From contig CAMCZP010000002.1 in the NCBI GenBank assembly GCA_945887855.1, forward strand, positions 1 to 64,000: DNA of 64,000 nucleotides, in the 5' to 3' direction. The stretch comes from Leptospira interrogans serovar Manilae. Lineage in GTDB: Bacteria > Spirochaetota > Leptospiria > Leptospirales > Leptospiraceae. The notes beneath the pieces are model-generated. The model saw only the letters and a list, made by a program, of their open reading frames with translations, searched no databases and was not told the DNA's origin. This document shows, piece by piece, positions 9,367 to 17,724 of the stretch. A program made the position numbers and the translations under genes. Within the stretch, counting starts at the first letter, position 1; the number at the start of each line of letters is the position of its first letter.

Positions 9367-11839
9367 TTTTATAAGTATCCAATTTCTTCTGAACCATTAT
9401 TTTATTTTCAAGATCTCCCAATTCATTGTAGATATGCAAAAGATTGAATAGATTTTTTTTGTGTTCTGGATTTCGCAAAAAGATTTTTTCAGCTGAGATT
9501 TTTGCATCTAGAAAATTACCTAATTTCTTATTTAATATTGATTCTATATATAATAAGTCAATGGAATCGGAGTATAGGCTATTGTATATTCTTAAATAGT
9601 TATTAGCTTTCTCAAATTTCCTGAATCGGTAGTAGTAAAGCCCTAGGTATTTATTTAAGTAAGAAGATTCAGGAAATACTTTAGATACATCTTCTAAAAA
9701 TAAAATATCTGGAGAATCTTTATAAATTTTAAAATTATAATTAATAGAGGAATTTTGAAAAAATCTTTCAATTACTTTACCAAAATCAAAGTTAGTATAT
9801 TCAAACTTAATGATGGATAGATCATCTCTCACTATTCCTGTAGAATTTAAAGTAATAATCATTTTATCTAAATCTCCATTACTTTGTTCTACTATTTTAA
9901 GAAATAAATTTTCATCTAAATTATAGTAAGGATTTCCATTTACATCATTCAAAATCAACTCATCTTTTCCATCGGAACCAATTATGATTATATCTCCTTG
10001 ATCCAAAGTATAAGTAGAAACTTTAAATTGATTTGGGATAATTGATACACCAAGCTTATTAGTATCTGTAGTACTATTTAAAAAAGTAGCCTCATTATTT
10101 CTATAAATAATTGTTTTAGGGTGATCAGAATTTACTTGGTAATAGATTCCTTTTTTTAAATTTAATAAGGCCATGCAGGAGGATGCAAACATTGTTTCCT
10201 CAAAACACTCAAATGATTTTTGAAGAATCATAAATAAATTAAATAGCCATTTTTCAGGTGTTATATTTTTACAATTTTTATTTTCAGAGAGGAAATTCTT
10301 TGTAGTAATACCAACTACCAAAGCACCAATAGCTCCTTGTAGGGATTTACCCATAGCATCTGAATTCATAATAAATAAATATTCGTCATTATTAATAAAT
10401 AAATTATCAGAAATACTAATATCTCCACCAACTCTTTTTTTTATACCTCTAAATTCAAATTCAAAGTATGGTTTATTGAATATAGATATATTTTTATTTC
10501 CTGAATTAATTAAATGATTGAAATTTTCCATTATTTGGAAAAATAAAAAGTAGTCGGACTCTTGGGATGTTTTTATTTTTAAAACTTCATTGAGAGAATC
10601 TTTTAGTCGGTTTGTTCTCAATACAACTTCACTTTCCAACTTTTCTGAGAGATTTTTCCAATTATTCTTTGTAGTATTAAATTTTTCTAAAAGAAATATA
10701 TGGAGACTAATCAAAAATAAGAGAAAACTAAATCCAAATATTTTAGGAGTTCTTATATAGTTTCTATCAGTAAAAATATCATTTATAACAGATATACTTA
10801 AAAATAATAAAGAATAAAATAAAAAATTGGAAATATAATTATTAGATTGTCTATAAATTATAGAAAATCGTAGTACTCCAAAAAAAATATAAATTAAAAA
10901 AACAGGATGAACTATTGTTTTATTAATAATATTTAAGTGTGAAATGACATCTGAATTTAAATAAAAAATTGAAGAACATACTATTACATAATCTAAGAAG
11001 CTAAGTAATAATCCTGATAGATAAAAGTACTTTTTATTAGAAGTAGGGTAGTCACTCGTTAATCTGTTAAACTCAAACAAAAAATTAAAAAATACAGGAA
11101 GTGATAAAGCAAGACAAATATACTCAATTTTCTTTAAATAAATAAAATCTAAATTTATGTGGTACTTAAATTCGCTCCCCATAAATAAATATAAACTAAT
11201 AAGTAATATAAAGAAAAAGTATTTTAAATATTCTTTATATTCTGAATCTCTCATGTATAAATATAAAAAATTTAGACCAGAAAAAATAAAAATTAGAATT
11301 AAAGCTATATAAGTGAATTCTTTAAATAAAAATTTATTATAAATAATCTTTAATTCACCAATTTGTATTGGGCTTTTAATCACACCAATTTCATCATCAA
11401 AAATTGATATTATTTCAAATACTAAATGATTAGTACCTGAATTTGATAATGCTTCATTTCGTAATTCATAGAGTCTAACTCTATCATATTCAAAAGGAAC
11501 TCCAGATTCAAAATCCCCTGTTTGCCCTATCTTTATCCCATTCAAATAAACTTTATCATGACCAAGGATGGGTGGGATCAATAGAAGTAAGGATGAATTT
11601 AAATTGGAGGGTGTTAAAAATTTACATCTTAGAAAATAATTCCCTTTAAGCTTTGTGGAATCCTTAAGTAGTGGGGTAGGAATTGGATTCCAACTATATG
11701 GGGAATTGCTAGATGAGTATTCCCAATCCGTTTCAGAAATAAGAAAATCTCTTTTCTCTGAATCTATACAGCTATTCCCTAGGAATGTCAAAATAACGAT
11801 TAAAAATAGTAAAAAAGTATATAAATTAATTTTTTTCAT
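9353..11839 (-). CDS. 7TM receptor with SpoIIE-type phosphatase and TPR domains
   Basis: This 828-residue sensor is built as: a signal/anchor segment (residues 1-20) with a possible relaxed lipobox ending in Cys, a periplasmic beta-sandwich like 7TMR-DISM extracellular domains (about 25-165), seven helices (about 170-385), a short coiled coil, a SpoIIE/PP2C domain (about 440-690), and TPR-like repeats to the end. The phosphatase core shows RVGGDIS, NSDAMGKSLQGAIGAL and GSDGKDEL, the acidic metal-binding blocks of the family. Such proteins usually dephosphorylate anti-sigma-factor antagonists. A GTG 12 bases upstream is possible, but ATG 11839 follows a good GAGGAA site. No partner anti-sigma gene is adjacent. 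Confidence 0.82.
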   Translation of the reverse strand: MKKINLYTFLLFLIVILTFLGNSCIDSEKRDFLISETDWEYSSSNSPYSWNPIPTPLLKDSTKLKGNYFLRCKFLTPSNLNSSLLLLIPPILGHDKVYLNGIKIGQTGDFESGVPFEYDRVRLYELRNEALSNSGTNHLVFEIISIFDDEIGVIKSPIQIGELKIIYNKFLFKEFTYIALILIFIFSGLNFLYLYMRDSEYKEYLKYFFFILLISLYLFMGSEFKYHINLDFIYLKKIEYICLALSLPVFFNFLFEFNRLTSDYPTSNKKYFYLSGLLLSFLDYVIVCSSIFYLNSDVISHLNIINKTIVHPVFLIYIFFGVLRFSIIYRQSNNYISNFLFYSLLFLSISVINDIFTDRNYIRTPKIFGFSFLLFLISLHIFLLEKFNTTKNNWKNLSEKLESEVVLRTNRLKDSLNEVLKIKTSQESDYFLFFQIMENFNHLINSGNKNISIFNKPYFEFEFRGIKKRVGGDISISDNLFINNDEYLFIMNSDAMGKSLQGAIGALVVGITTKNFLSENKNCKNITPEKWLFNLFMILQKSFECFEETMFASSCMALLNLKKGIYYQVNSDHPKTIIYRNNEATFLNSTTDTNKLGVSIIPNQFKVSTYTLDQGDIIIIGSDGKDELILNDVNGNPYYNLDENLFLKIVEQSNGDLDKMIITLNSTGIVRDDLSIIKFEYTNFDFGKVIERFFQNSSINYNFKIYKDSPDILFLEDVSKVFPESSYLNKYLGLYYYRFRKFEKANNYLRIYNSLYSDSIDLLYIESILNKKLGNFLDAKISAEKIFLRNPEHKKNLFNLLHIYNELGDLENKIMVQKKLDTYKNEIY

Positions 11840-11914
11840 AATCTTCCTCACTTCTATAGGTATAAAAAAAGATCCTTAGTACCTAAAATAATTTAGAATT
11901 TCAAAAAAAATTTC

Positions 11915-12334
11915 TTATTCTTTAGAATTAACCATCCACTCAGAGAATTCGGATAAAAATTCCCATATCATTTTTCTTTCTAGTTCCGGAATATTAGCTT
12001 TTTCAAGTGCTTTCTTATAACAGCCCAGCCAAGCTCGTCTAGCTTTTTCATCTATTACAAATGGAATGTGCCTCATTCTCATCCTAGGAGGGCCATATTT
12101 TTGAACATAATAAGATGGACCACCCAAGATTTGAACCATAAAATCAGCTGATTTCTGAACACTTTCTTCTAATGATTCAGGAAACATGTCACGTATTGAT
12201 GAATCTTCAATTTCTTTATAAAATAGTTTCACTAATTCTCGAATCTTTTCTTCACCTAGTTTGGTAAATATTTCTCTAGAAGGTGGAGGACCCTGGGGTG
12301 GTCCTTTGGGTGGGACATAAATTTCTCTTTCCAT
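11915..12334 (-). CDS. truncated haemoglobin-like globin
   Basis: This 139-residue globin of the 2-on-2 class most likely binds haem and O2 or NO. The distinctive features are a proline-rich leader (residues 7-18), the helix-E/F region GGPSYYVQKYG, a proximal His at about position 89 in RMRHIPF, and the following RRAWLGCYKKAL helix with the conserved Trp of group II proteins. A TTG at 12394 would add 20 residues. The ATG is preferred because the leader before it has no globin character. The gene is divergent from the transglutaminase-like gene. The physiological ligand is not determinable from the sequence. Confidence 0.78.
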   Translation of the reverse strand: MEREIYVPPKGPPQGPPPSREIFTKLGEEKIRELVKLFYKEIEDSSIRDMFPESLEESVQKSADFMVQILGGPSYYVQKYGPPRMRMRHIPFVIDEKARRAWLGCYKKALEKANIPELERKMIWEFLSEFSEWMVNSKE

Positions 12335-12436
12335 GGTTCCAGATTTTATGTAATTTATAAAAAGAATAGCTAAAAATGAAAAATTGCTTTTCAAGTGATA
12401 AGGAATTCTTTCAAAGTTTATATAGAAGGTAAATTG

Positions 12437-13123
12437 ATGTATAATGTTAAATCTCTAGTTGAGAATCTAATCGAAGGAAGCGAGTCAGATAAAGAAAAAG
12501 CAATAAAAATTCATAATTTCGTAAGAGATAATATTCGATTCGGTTTAACTAGAAAACTAGATTTAGCATCTCCGGAATATACATTGGAGAATGGGTATGG
12601 ACATTGTAATGCAAAAGGTGTTCTCTTTGTAAGACTTCTAAGGGAAGCAGGTATCAATGCATTACATCATTTTGTAACTATAAAAAAAGATATTTTGTTA
12701 GATGCCTTTCCATACACAATTTACTCATTTATCCCACCTAAAATTAGTCATTCTTATGTAGAAGTAAATATAAATGGAAAATATATTCGAACAGATAGCT
12801 TTTGTGTTGAGAAAACTTTATTCCAAAAATTAATGAATAAGTTAATAGATGAAAATAGATTTTGTGGATATGGTATAAATATAAATTCTAAATGTGATTG
12901 GGATGCAAAGAGTGATTCTTTTTCACAGTTTCATAGAAATCTATTAGAGGAAGATCACGGTACTTTTGAAAATCCATTAGATTATTATTATGAATATCAT
13001 TCCTACAAACACCAATTTTTTGGAATTCAATTCTCAATAGTACTTGATATGATCGCTTCTATGTTAAATGGACAATTTGAAATATGGTCAAATAGTGTAC
13101 TCAATCACCATCGTAGTTCATAG
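12437..13123 (+). CDS. transglutaminase-like cysteine peptidase-fold protein
   Basis: This 228-residue protein has a transglutaminase-superfamily core. The nucleophile is in GHCNAKGVLFVRLLREAGI, the His in SHSYVEV, and the Asp in YIRTDSF, in the right order and spacing. Bacterial members of this group are typically peptidases or amidases; the substrate is unknown. A GTG at 12395 is in frame, but ATG 12437 has an AGAAGG site 6 bases upstream and gives a start closer to the core domain. It has no signal peptide, so it is probably cytoplasmic. The stop abuts the convergent PEGA gene with no spacer. Confidence 0.7.
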   Translation: MYNVKSLVENLIEGSESDKEKAIKIHNFVRDNIRFGLTRKLDLASPEYTLENGYGHCNAKGVLFVRLLREAGINALHHFVTIKKDILLDAFPYTIYSFIPPKISHSYVEVNINGKYIRTDSFCVEKTLFQKLMNKLIDENRFCGYGININSKCDWDAKSDSFSQFHRNLLEEDHGTFENPLDYYYEYHSYKHQFFGIQFSIVLDMIASMLNGQFEIWSNSVLNHHRSS

Positions 13124-14632
13124 TTAAAATTTAAAATTATATTTAAAGCTTGCTTCAGATTGTTGTAAAGGATGCACAGAGGGCTTAAAACCTATTTCAA
13201 AGCTTTCAGAATTAAATCCTGTATAAAAAAAATAACCCGAGAGAGCTAGCATAGTTACTACGCCACCAATTCCAATTTGTTGCCCTTGTCGATATATAGC
13301 GGTACTATCTTCTACTTGGTTTATTTTTGATTGTTGGTAAAAAGCTGAAGTTAAAAACAAATTTTGAGACTTTATATCATTCGAAGTTAGTAAATTAATT
13401 CCTTGGTAAACAGTTATAGAATTAAATATTGCTCTTCCGTTTAATTTGTCTTTTTCAGTTGTCTCTTTGTAGCCATTATAAGCATAAATACCATAAAAAA
13501 GTATACTACTCAACAATGAAAAATTACCAAAGTCAGTGTAAGAATAATTAAGAAATAAATTGTTATTGTACTTATAGAATAAGTCTGAGTCACCTTCTTT
13601 TAAATTAAAATTTAATAAGTATAGTTTAGAATCTCTAATATCAATACTTGAAAATTTATCTATATAGCCATCTTTGGATGCCTTCACTCTATTTTGGCCT
13701 AGAGGTACTTCATAATTTTCAATGGGAGTCTTTCCGATAAATTTATTTCCTATATATATATCAACATCTTTAGGAGAAGAGTAAATAGTAATTTTTGCAA
13801 TATTAATTATTCTATCTATTTTGAAATTAAAATAATTTTCAACTCCATGAGTTATATTTATAATTCTTTCTAATCTATGGTAACCTTCTTTTATAAGTAG
13901 TATCTTATGTGTTCCTGGTAAAATAGGAGATTTGACTATTGGAGTTTTCGCATATAGTTCTCCATCTAAATAAACGAAAACATCTTTCTCGGAAATATCT
14001 AGAGATAGATTAGATGATCCTGTGAAGAAATATCCAGATTTAATTTCAGTTAGTAATTCTCCTAATTCTTGAAAGCTCCGTTTTTGTGATACTTTGTATA
14101 TATACATTTTTGTAGTACCACTCTTACTTTCAGTAATTTCAATTTGAACCAAAAGACTGTCATTTGAAGGTATTTTATATTCTCCACTTATAATATAAAA
14201 ACAGGATTTATTTTTACCTTCCGAAAGGGCCTCTTCTTTTAAAATAGGTTTTGATCCATTTATTATTTCAAGATCTATTTTAATGTATCTAGGATCCGAA
14301 TCTATTGAATATTCGGAAGAATTTTGGGGTAGTATGATGGGTTTTTGACCAAATTCATATTGAATTTTTAAAGGAATAGGAGTAGGATCAAATGTATACT
14401 TAAGATTTCTGAAAGAAGAAGCAATGACTCCTGGAATACCTTTTGATAAATATTCTAAATTTTTGTCATTAGCTTCATTTCTAAATTGAAAAAAACAAAT
14501 GGTTCTTTTCTTTTCAAATTCAATATTTGGAGGAAGATAAGCTTTTGTAAATTTATAGTACTCTTCCGAATATATGGATGTAAAACTAATTTTAATAAAT
14601 ATTAATAAAATAAAAAAATATATCCATTTCAC
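13124..14632 (-). CDS. PEGA-domain envelope protein
   Basis: This 502-residue exported protein has a hydrophobic signal segment at residues 1-22. The first 200 residues contain an AKAYLPP..CFFQF start and look like a FlgT/TolB-type periplasmic fold, but this is uncertain. Two PEGA repeats follow at about 210-275 (DVFVYLDGELYAKTPI.. GTHKILLIKEGY) and 280-350 (DVDIYIGNKFIGKTPI.. GQNRVKASKDGY). The C-terminal 130 residues have two weakly hydrophobic helices and end in aromatic-rich strands. PEGA domains occur on surface or periplasmic proteins near the cell wall. It follows the Opp-like permease genes at 18 bp spacing and may be part of the same transcript. Confidence 0.72.
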   Translation of the reverse strand: MKWIYFFILLIFIKISFTSIYSEEYYKFTKAYLPPNIEFEKKRTICFFQFRNEANDKNLEYLSKGIPGVIASSFRNLKYTFDPTPIPLKIQYEFGQKPIILPQNSSEYSIDSDPRYIKIDLEIINGSKPILKEEALSEGKNKSCFYIISGEYKIPSNDSLLVQIEITESKSGTTKMYIYKVSQKRSFQELGELLTEIKSGYFFTGSSNLSLDISEKDVFVYLDGELYAKTPIVKSPILPGTHKILLIKEGYHRLERIINITHGVENYFNFKIDRIINIAKITIYSSPKDVDIYIGNKFIGKTPIENYEVPLGQNRVKASKDGYIDKFSSIDIRDSKLYLLNFNLKEGDSDLFYKYNNNLFLNYSYTDFGNFSLLSSILFYGIYAYNGYKETTEKDKLNGRAIFNSITVYQGINLLTSNDIKSQNLFLTSAFYQQSKINQVEDSTAIYRQGQQIGIGGVVTMLALSGYFFYTGFNSESFEIGFKPSVHPLQQSEASFKYNFKF

Positions 14633-14650
14633 AATATAAATTTACACCTA

Positions 14651-15433
14651 TCAGTTTACTATATTCTTCTTTTTAATTTCTTGAAAGTTGAATACATTTA
14701 CAAGTAAAAAAATACCTATAATTGGTAAAACCACCGATATGGGTGATTTATGAAAATAATCTCTAGAAAAAGAAATTTGCTCACCTAATCCAGGACCAAA
14801 AGTATCAGAACCAAAATTTATACCCATATAACTATAAATGGCGATAGTCATGATTATGGAAGGGATACCTGTTATAAAAAGAATATTTAAAATTGGAATT
14901 AGCTGGGGAAAGATATGATTTTTAAATACATAAAAGTTGGATGCTCCAAAATTTTTTGAAACATATACATAGCCACTGTTAGAAATTTCTGAAATTTTTG
15001 AATGGATCGTTTCGTAAGACATTGCCCAATCTGAAAGTACGATAGAAAGTAAGAATACTTCAAAATTTTTTCCTAATGAATAAATTACAACTAGAGCAAT
15101 CAGCAATGAGGGAATAGATAGAAATACGGAAGATAGAGAACTTATTAATAATCCCATAAATCTCCCGCCAGAATAAGTCAGTAGAGATAAAATAACAGAA
15201 ATTATTATTGAAAAAATTTTTGATGGGATAGCTAAAATTAAAGTTACAATACTTCCATAACAAAAGAGAGTTAAGAGATCTCTTCCAAGTCTGTCACATC
15301 CAAAGATATGATTTTTAGAGATATTACAAAAAGTTTCGCTTAGATTTAAATCATTTGGATTTTTGAACATAAAGAATCCAAATGATATAAATAAAATATA
15401 AGTAAATTTGAAAAATAAAGAAAATTTATTCAT
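14651..15433 (-). CDS. oligopeptide-type ABC transporter permease (OppC/DppC-like)
   Basis: This 260-residue permease is of the DppC/OppC class. The diagnostic HIFGCDRLGRDLLT block lies just after the first helix, about six transmembrane helices follow, and the cytoplasmic EAA-type loop reads NSGYVYVSKNFGAS. A TTG at 15469 would extend it by 12 residues. ATG 15433 was chosen; it overlaps the stop of the OppB-like gene by 8 bases. It should pair with that permease in an importer for peptides or nickel-like ligands. No periplasmic binding protein or ATPase gene is in the window, so these must lie elsewhere or be absent. Confidence 0.78.
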   Translation of the reverse strand: MNKFSLFFKFTYILFISFGFFMFKNPNDLNLSETFCNISKNHIFGCDRLGRDLLTLFCYGSIVTLILAIPSKIFSIIISVILSLLTYSGGRFMGLLISSLSSVFLSIPSLLIALVVIYSLGKNFEVFLLSIVLSDWAMSYETIHSKISEISNSGYVYVSKNFGASNFYVFKNHIFPQLIPILNILFITGIPSIIMTIAIYSYMGINFGSDTFGPGLGEQISFSRDYFHKSPISVVLPIIGIFLLVNVFNFQEIKKKNIVN

Positions 15434-16325
15434 AAATATTAGTAAGCTTAAACTGGAGAAATCTTGCAAATCTTGTCATACAGTAAAAAATTATTCCAGA
15501 ATATATTAACAAAGCTCTCAATAAATTTTCATCCATATTTTTAATAGCAGTAAAAGTAGATTTGCCTATACCAGGGAAAAAAAATATTTCTTCAACAATC
15601 ATTGCTCCTGAAAGGAGTGAACTTAAATCTAGAATTATTAAAATTATGATTAATGGCAAAACTTTATAAAAAATATATTTAAAAACAATTATATGTTGTG
15701 AGTATCCTCTTGTTTTTAATATTCTAATTAACGGAGAATTTATTTCGGCTTTACTCTCTTCAGTTCCAAAAATAAAAATTCTAGCTACTGTTCTAATTCC
15801 AAGTGATAATCCTGGTAGTATAAGATAAGATATATCTCCTCTCTCATATCCCCCTGGAGGTAATAGTCCTAGTTCTAGAAAAAAAATAATAAATAAAAGA
15901 ATGGCAAATAAAAAAATAGGAGTAGATAAAATTAGTTTACTAAAGAATAAAAAAAAAGATTCAAAATAGGTATTATTAAAATAAATTACTAATAAAAAAA
16001 AGAGTATTCCAAAAAAACTTCCAACCAAAATTGCAAAAAAAGATAAAACAAAAGTTGGCTCTAGTCTTTCTAGAATATGTGAATTTACACTCTCTCCAGT
16101 TAAGGTTTTACCAAAGTCCAGAAAAAAAAATGAATAAATACTATCACTAAGTACCTCAGTTGTACTTTTTATTTTTCTTAAGCTTGATATATCTTTTTCC
16201 TTTACTCCGCTATCTGTTAATAAATATAGAGAATCTTTTATTCTAAGAGATGTAAGTATAGAAGTAACTATTAATAAAATAGTAATAAAGCTTAAAAATC
16301 TAATAGATTCATCTTTAAGTTTCAT
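15426..16325 (-). CDS. oligopeptide-type ABC transporter permease (OppB/DppB-like)
   Basis: This 299-residue inner-membrane permease has the OppB features: one N-terminal helix, a periplasmic loop with DFGKTLTGESVNSHILERLEPT, then about five helices. The EAA loop reads RILKTRGYSQHIIVFKY, and GAMIVEEIFFFPGIGKS near the C-terminus is highly typical. The start overlaps the ptsN stop by one base (TAATG). It forms the B half of a heterodimeric permease with the next gene. The substrate is unknown. Confidence 0.82.
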   Translation of the reverse strand: MKLKDESIRFLSFITILLIVTSILTSLRIKDSLYLLTDSGVKEKDISSLRKIKSTTEVLSDSIYSFFFLDFGKTLTGESVNSHILERLEPTFVLSFFAILVGSFFGILFFLLVIYFNNTYFESFFLFFSKLILSTPIFLFAILLFIIFFLELGLLPPGGYERGDISYLILPGLSLGIRTVARIFIFGTEESKAEINSPLIRILKTRGYSQHIIVFKYIFYKVLPLIIILIILDLSSLLSGAMIVEEIFFFPGIGKSTFTAIKNMDENLLRALLIYSGIIFYCMTRFARFLQFKLTNIYE

Positions 16326-16783
16326 TAAGTACTTTTCAGGGTGGATATGAGTTCTTCATAAGAGTTAGATAAAATAAATTTGTCTCTCTCTTCTTTTAGG
16401 TTTAGAGTCTTTGCAATTAATGCTAAAGTTTTGATATGATCTTGAAATTTATCTTTTGGGACTATTAGTAATATAAAAATATGAACTGGAAGTTTGTCTA
16501 TAGCATCGAATTCTATTCCATTTTTAGAAAGGCCTATGATTACTTTAAGTTCATTAACTATTCCGATCGAGCAGTGTGGTATTGCTACTCCACTCCCAAT
16601 TCCAGTTGACATAGACTTTTCTCGGTTTAATAATGATTCTATTATTTCTTCTGTATCTTTTTCATCTAATAATTTTATACTTGTTCCAAAGATAACTAAC
16701 TTTCGTAGAACTTCTTCTTTTGTTTCCGCATGAAAATCATATATAATATTGTTAGGTGTTAGTAAGTCTAATAGGTGATTCAT
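16325..16783 (-). CDS. ptsN: PTS EIIA-Ntr-like protein
   Basis: This 152-residue protein is of the fructose/nitrogen-type PTS IIA family. The phosphorylatable His is at about position 70 in GVAIPHCS, preceded by the STGIGSG loop. In the nitrogen-related PTS such proteins are phosphorylated by NPr and regulate transport and metabolism rather than import sugars. No HPr, EI or IIBC genes are nearby. It overlaps the RnfD-like gene by 4 bases (ATGA) and the OppB-like gene by 1 base, so all three are translated as a block. Confidence 0.82.
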   Translation of the reverse strand: MNHLLDLLTPNNIIYDFHAETKEEVLRKLVIFGTSIKLLDEKDTEEIIESLLNREKSMSTGIGSGVAIPHCSIGIVNELKVIIGLSKNGIEFDAIDKLPVHIFILLIVPKDKFQDHIKTLALIAKTLNLKEERDKFILSNSYEELISTLKST

Positions 16784-17724
16784 TTTGACATGCTTCTTTT
16801 TAGGATAGTAATAATACTAATATCTTGTGTAAGAATATAGATAATACTCTGAAAAATAAAAAAACTTATAGGGATCATAATCGGAGGAAAGCCCATGCTC
16901 TCTTTAATAAACAATAAACTAAATAGTCCTGTAAAAACAAGCGAAATGAATGAATAATATAGAGAAAACCCCTTATTTCTTCCTGGAGCAGCAAAAGCTA
17001 AATACCATAAACTAACTATTACAACAGTTCGTTCTTTCAAAAATTCAAGATTTTCTCCAAAATAAAGTAAACTCAATCCAAAAATTCCTAATACTAAAAT
17101 AAAATCTAGTAGTACATTTTTTTGTCTAAATGATAGTGTTGCCATTAATAGAGGGGAATAGTAACCTAATTTTTCTAAAATGGAGTACCCATTTGGATTA
17201 AATGATCCATTTGGGCTTGTATTTAATTTGAAAAAGTAACCTGTGATACTATTATGATCTATAAAAAAATAGGAAGAATTTGTGCTAGTATCTAAGAGTT
17301 CTTTGTACATGTAAGACTGCCCAAATACAAAGATTGATGTTGAAATCAAGAGTGTTAAGTAAATACTGAGCGGAAAATAAGTAGATTGGAAAGGATTATT
17401 TTTATAATGAATTCCAAATAAAATTAATCCTATAATTGAGATACTATACCAATTTATAAATAGGGGGGGGGTAATTGCCCAAAAGAGCAATACTTGGTAA
17501 AAATAACCAATTGGGTAGAGGTATCCATTTTTAGTTCTATAAAAGATATAAACACCAATTGCAATTAGCATAAAAAATCCAAATAAAACTAAATTATTTG
17601 TATGCTGTATGGTGTGAGACATCACAACGCTAAAGAGTATGAAACCAGCTAAACAATCTATTATAAAGTCAGTAGAGAGTGACTTAAAGCCCTTATCTGT
17701 AAGTGTAACTTTATGAGAGGGCAT
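16780..17724 (-). CDS. RnfD/NqrB-like membrane subunit
   Basis: This 314-residue polytopic protein has about nine hydrophobic helices and a periplasmic loop around residues 145-185. It is encoded right after the RnfC-like subunit, and its size and topology match RnfD/NqrB. I cannot see the SGAT-type threonine motif that anchors FMN in typical RnfD, so it may not bind flavin covalently. A TTG at 17799 exists, but ATG 17724 has an AAGGGA site 7 bases upstream and overlaps the RnfC-like stop by only 14 bases. A run of nine C on the coding strand encodes TPPL within a helix. Assignment rests on context more than on sequence motifs. Confidence 0.55.
   Translation of the reverse strand: MPSHKVTLTDKGFKSLSTDFIIDCLAGFILFSVVMSHTIQHTNNLVLFGFFMLIAIGVYIFYRTKNGYLYPIGYFYQVLLFWAITPPLFINWYSISIIGLILFGIHYKNNPFQSTYFPLSIYLTLLISTSIFVFGQSYMYKELLDTSTNSSYFFIDHNSITGYFFKLNTSPNGSFNPNGYSILEKLGYYSPLLMATLSFRQKNVLLDFILVLGIFGLSLLYFGENLEFLKERTVVIVSLWYLAFAAPGRNKGFSLYYSFISLVFTGLFSLLFIKESMGFPPIMIPISFFIFQSIIYILTQDISIITILKRSMSK
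17463..17471. repeat. homopolymer tract of nine G (poly-C on the coding strand)
   Basis: Nine consecutive G on the plus strand lie inside the RnfD-like coding region. The next longest G/C runs I noticed in the window are six. In a genome this AT-rich such a run is unexpected, and tracts of this kind act as slippage-prone phase-variation switches in other bacteria. At nine bases the frame is open. Confidence 0.9.
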
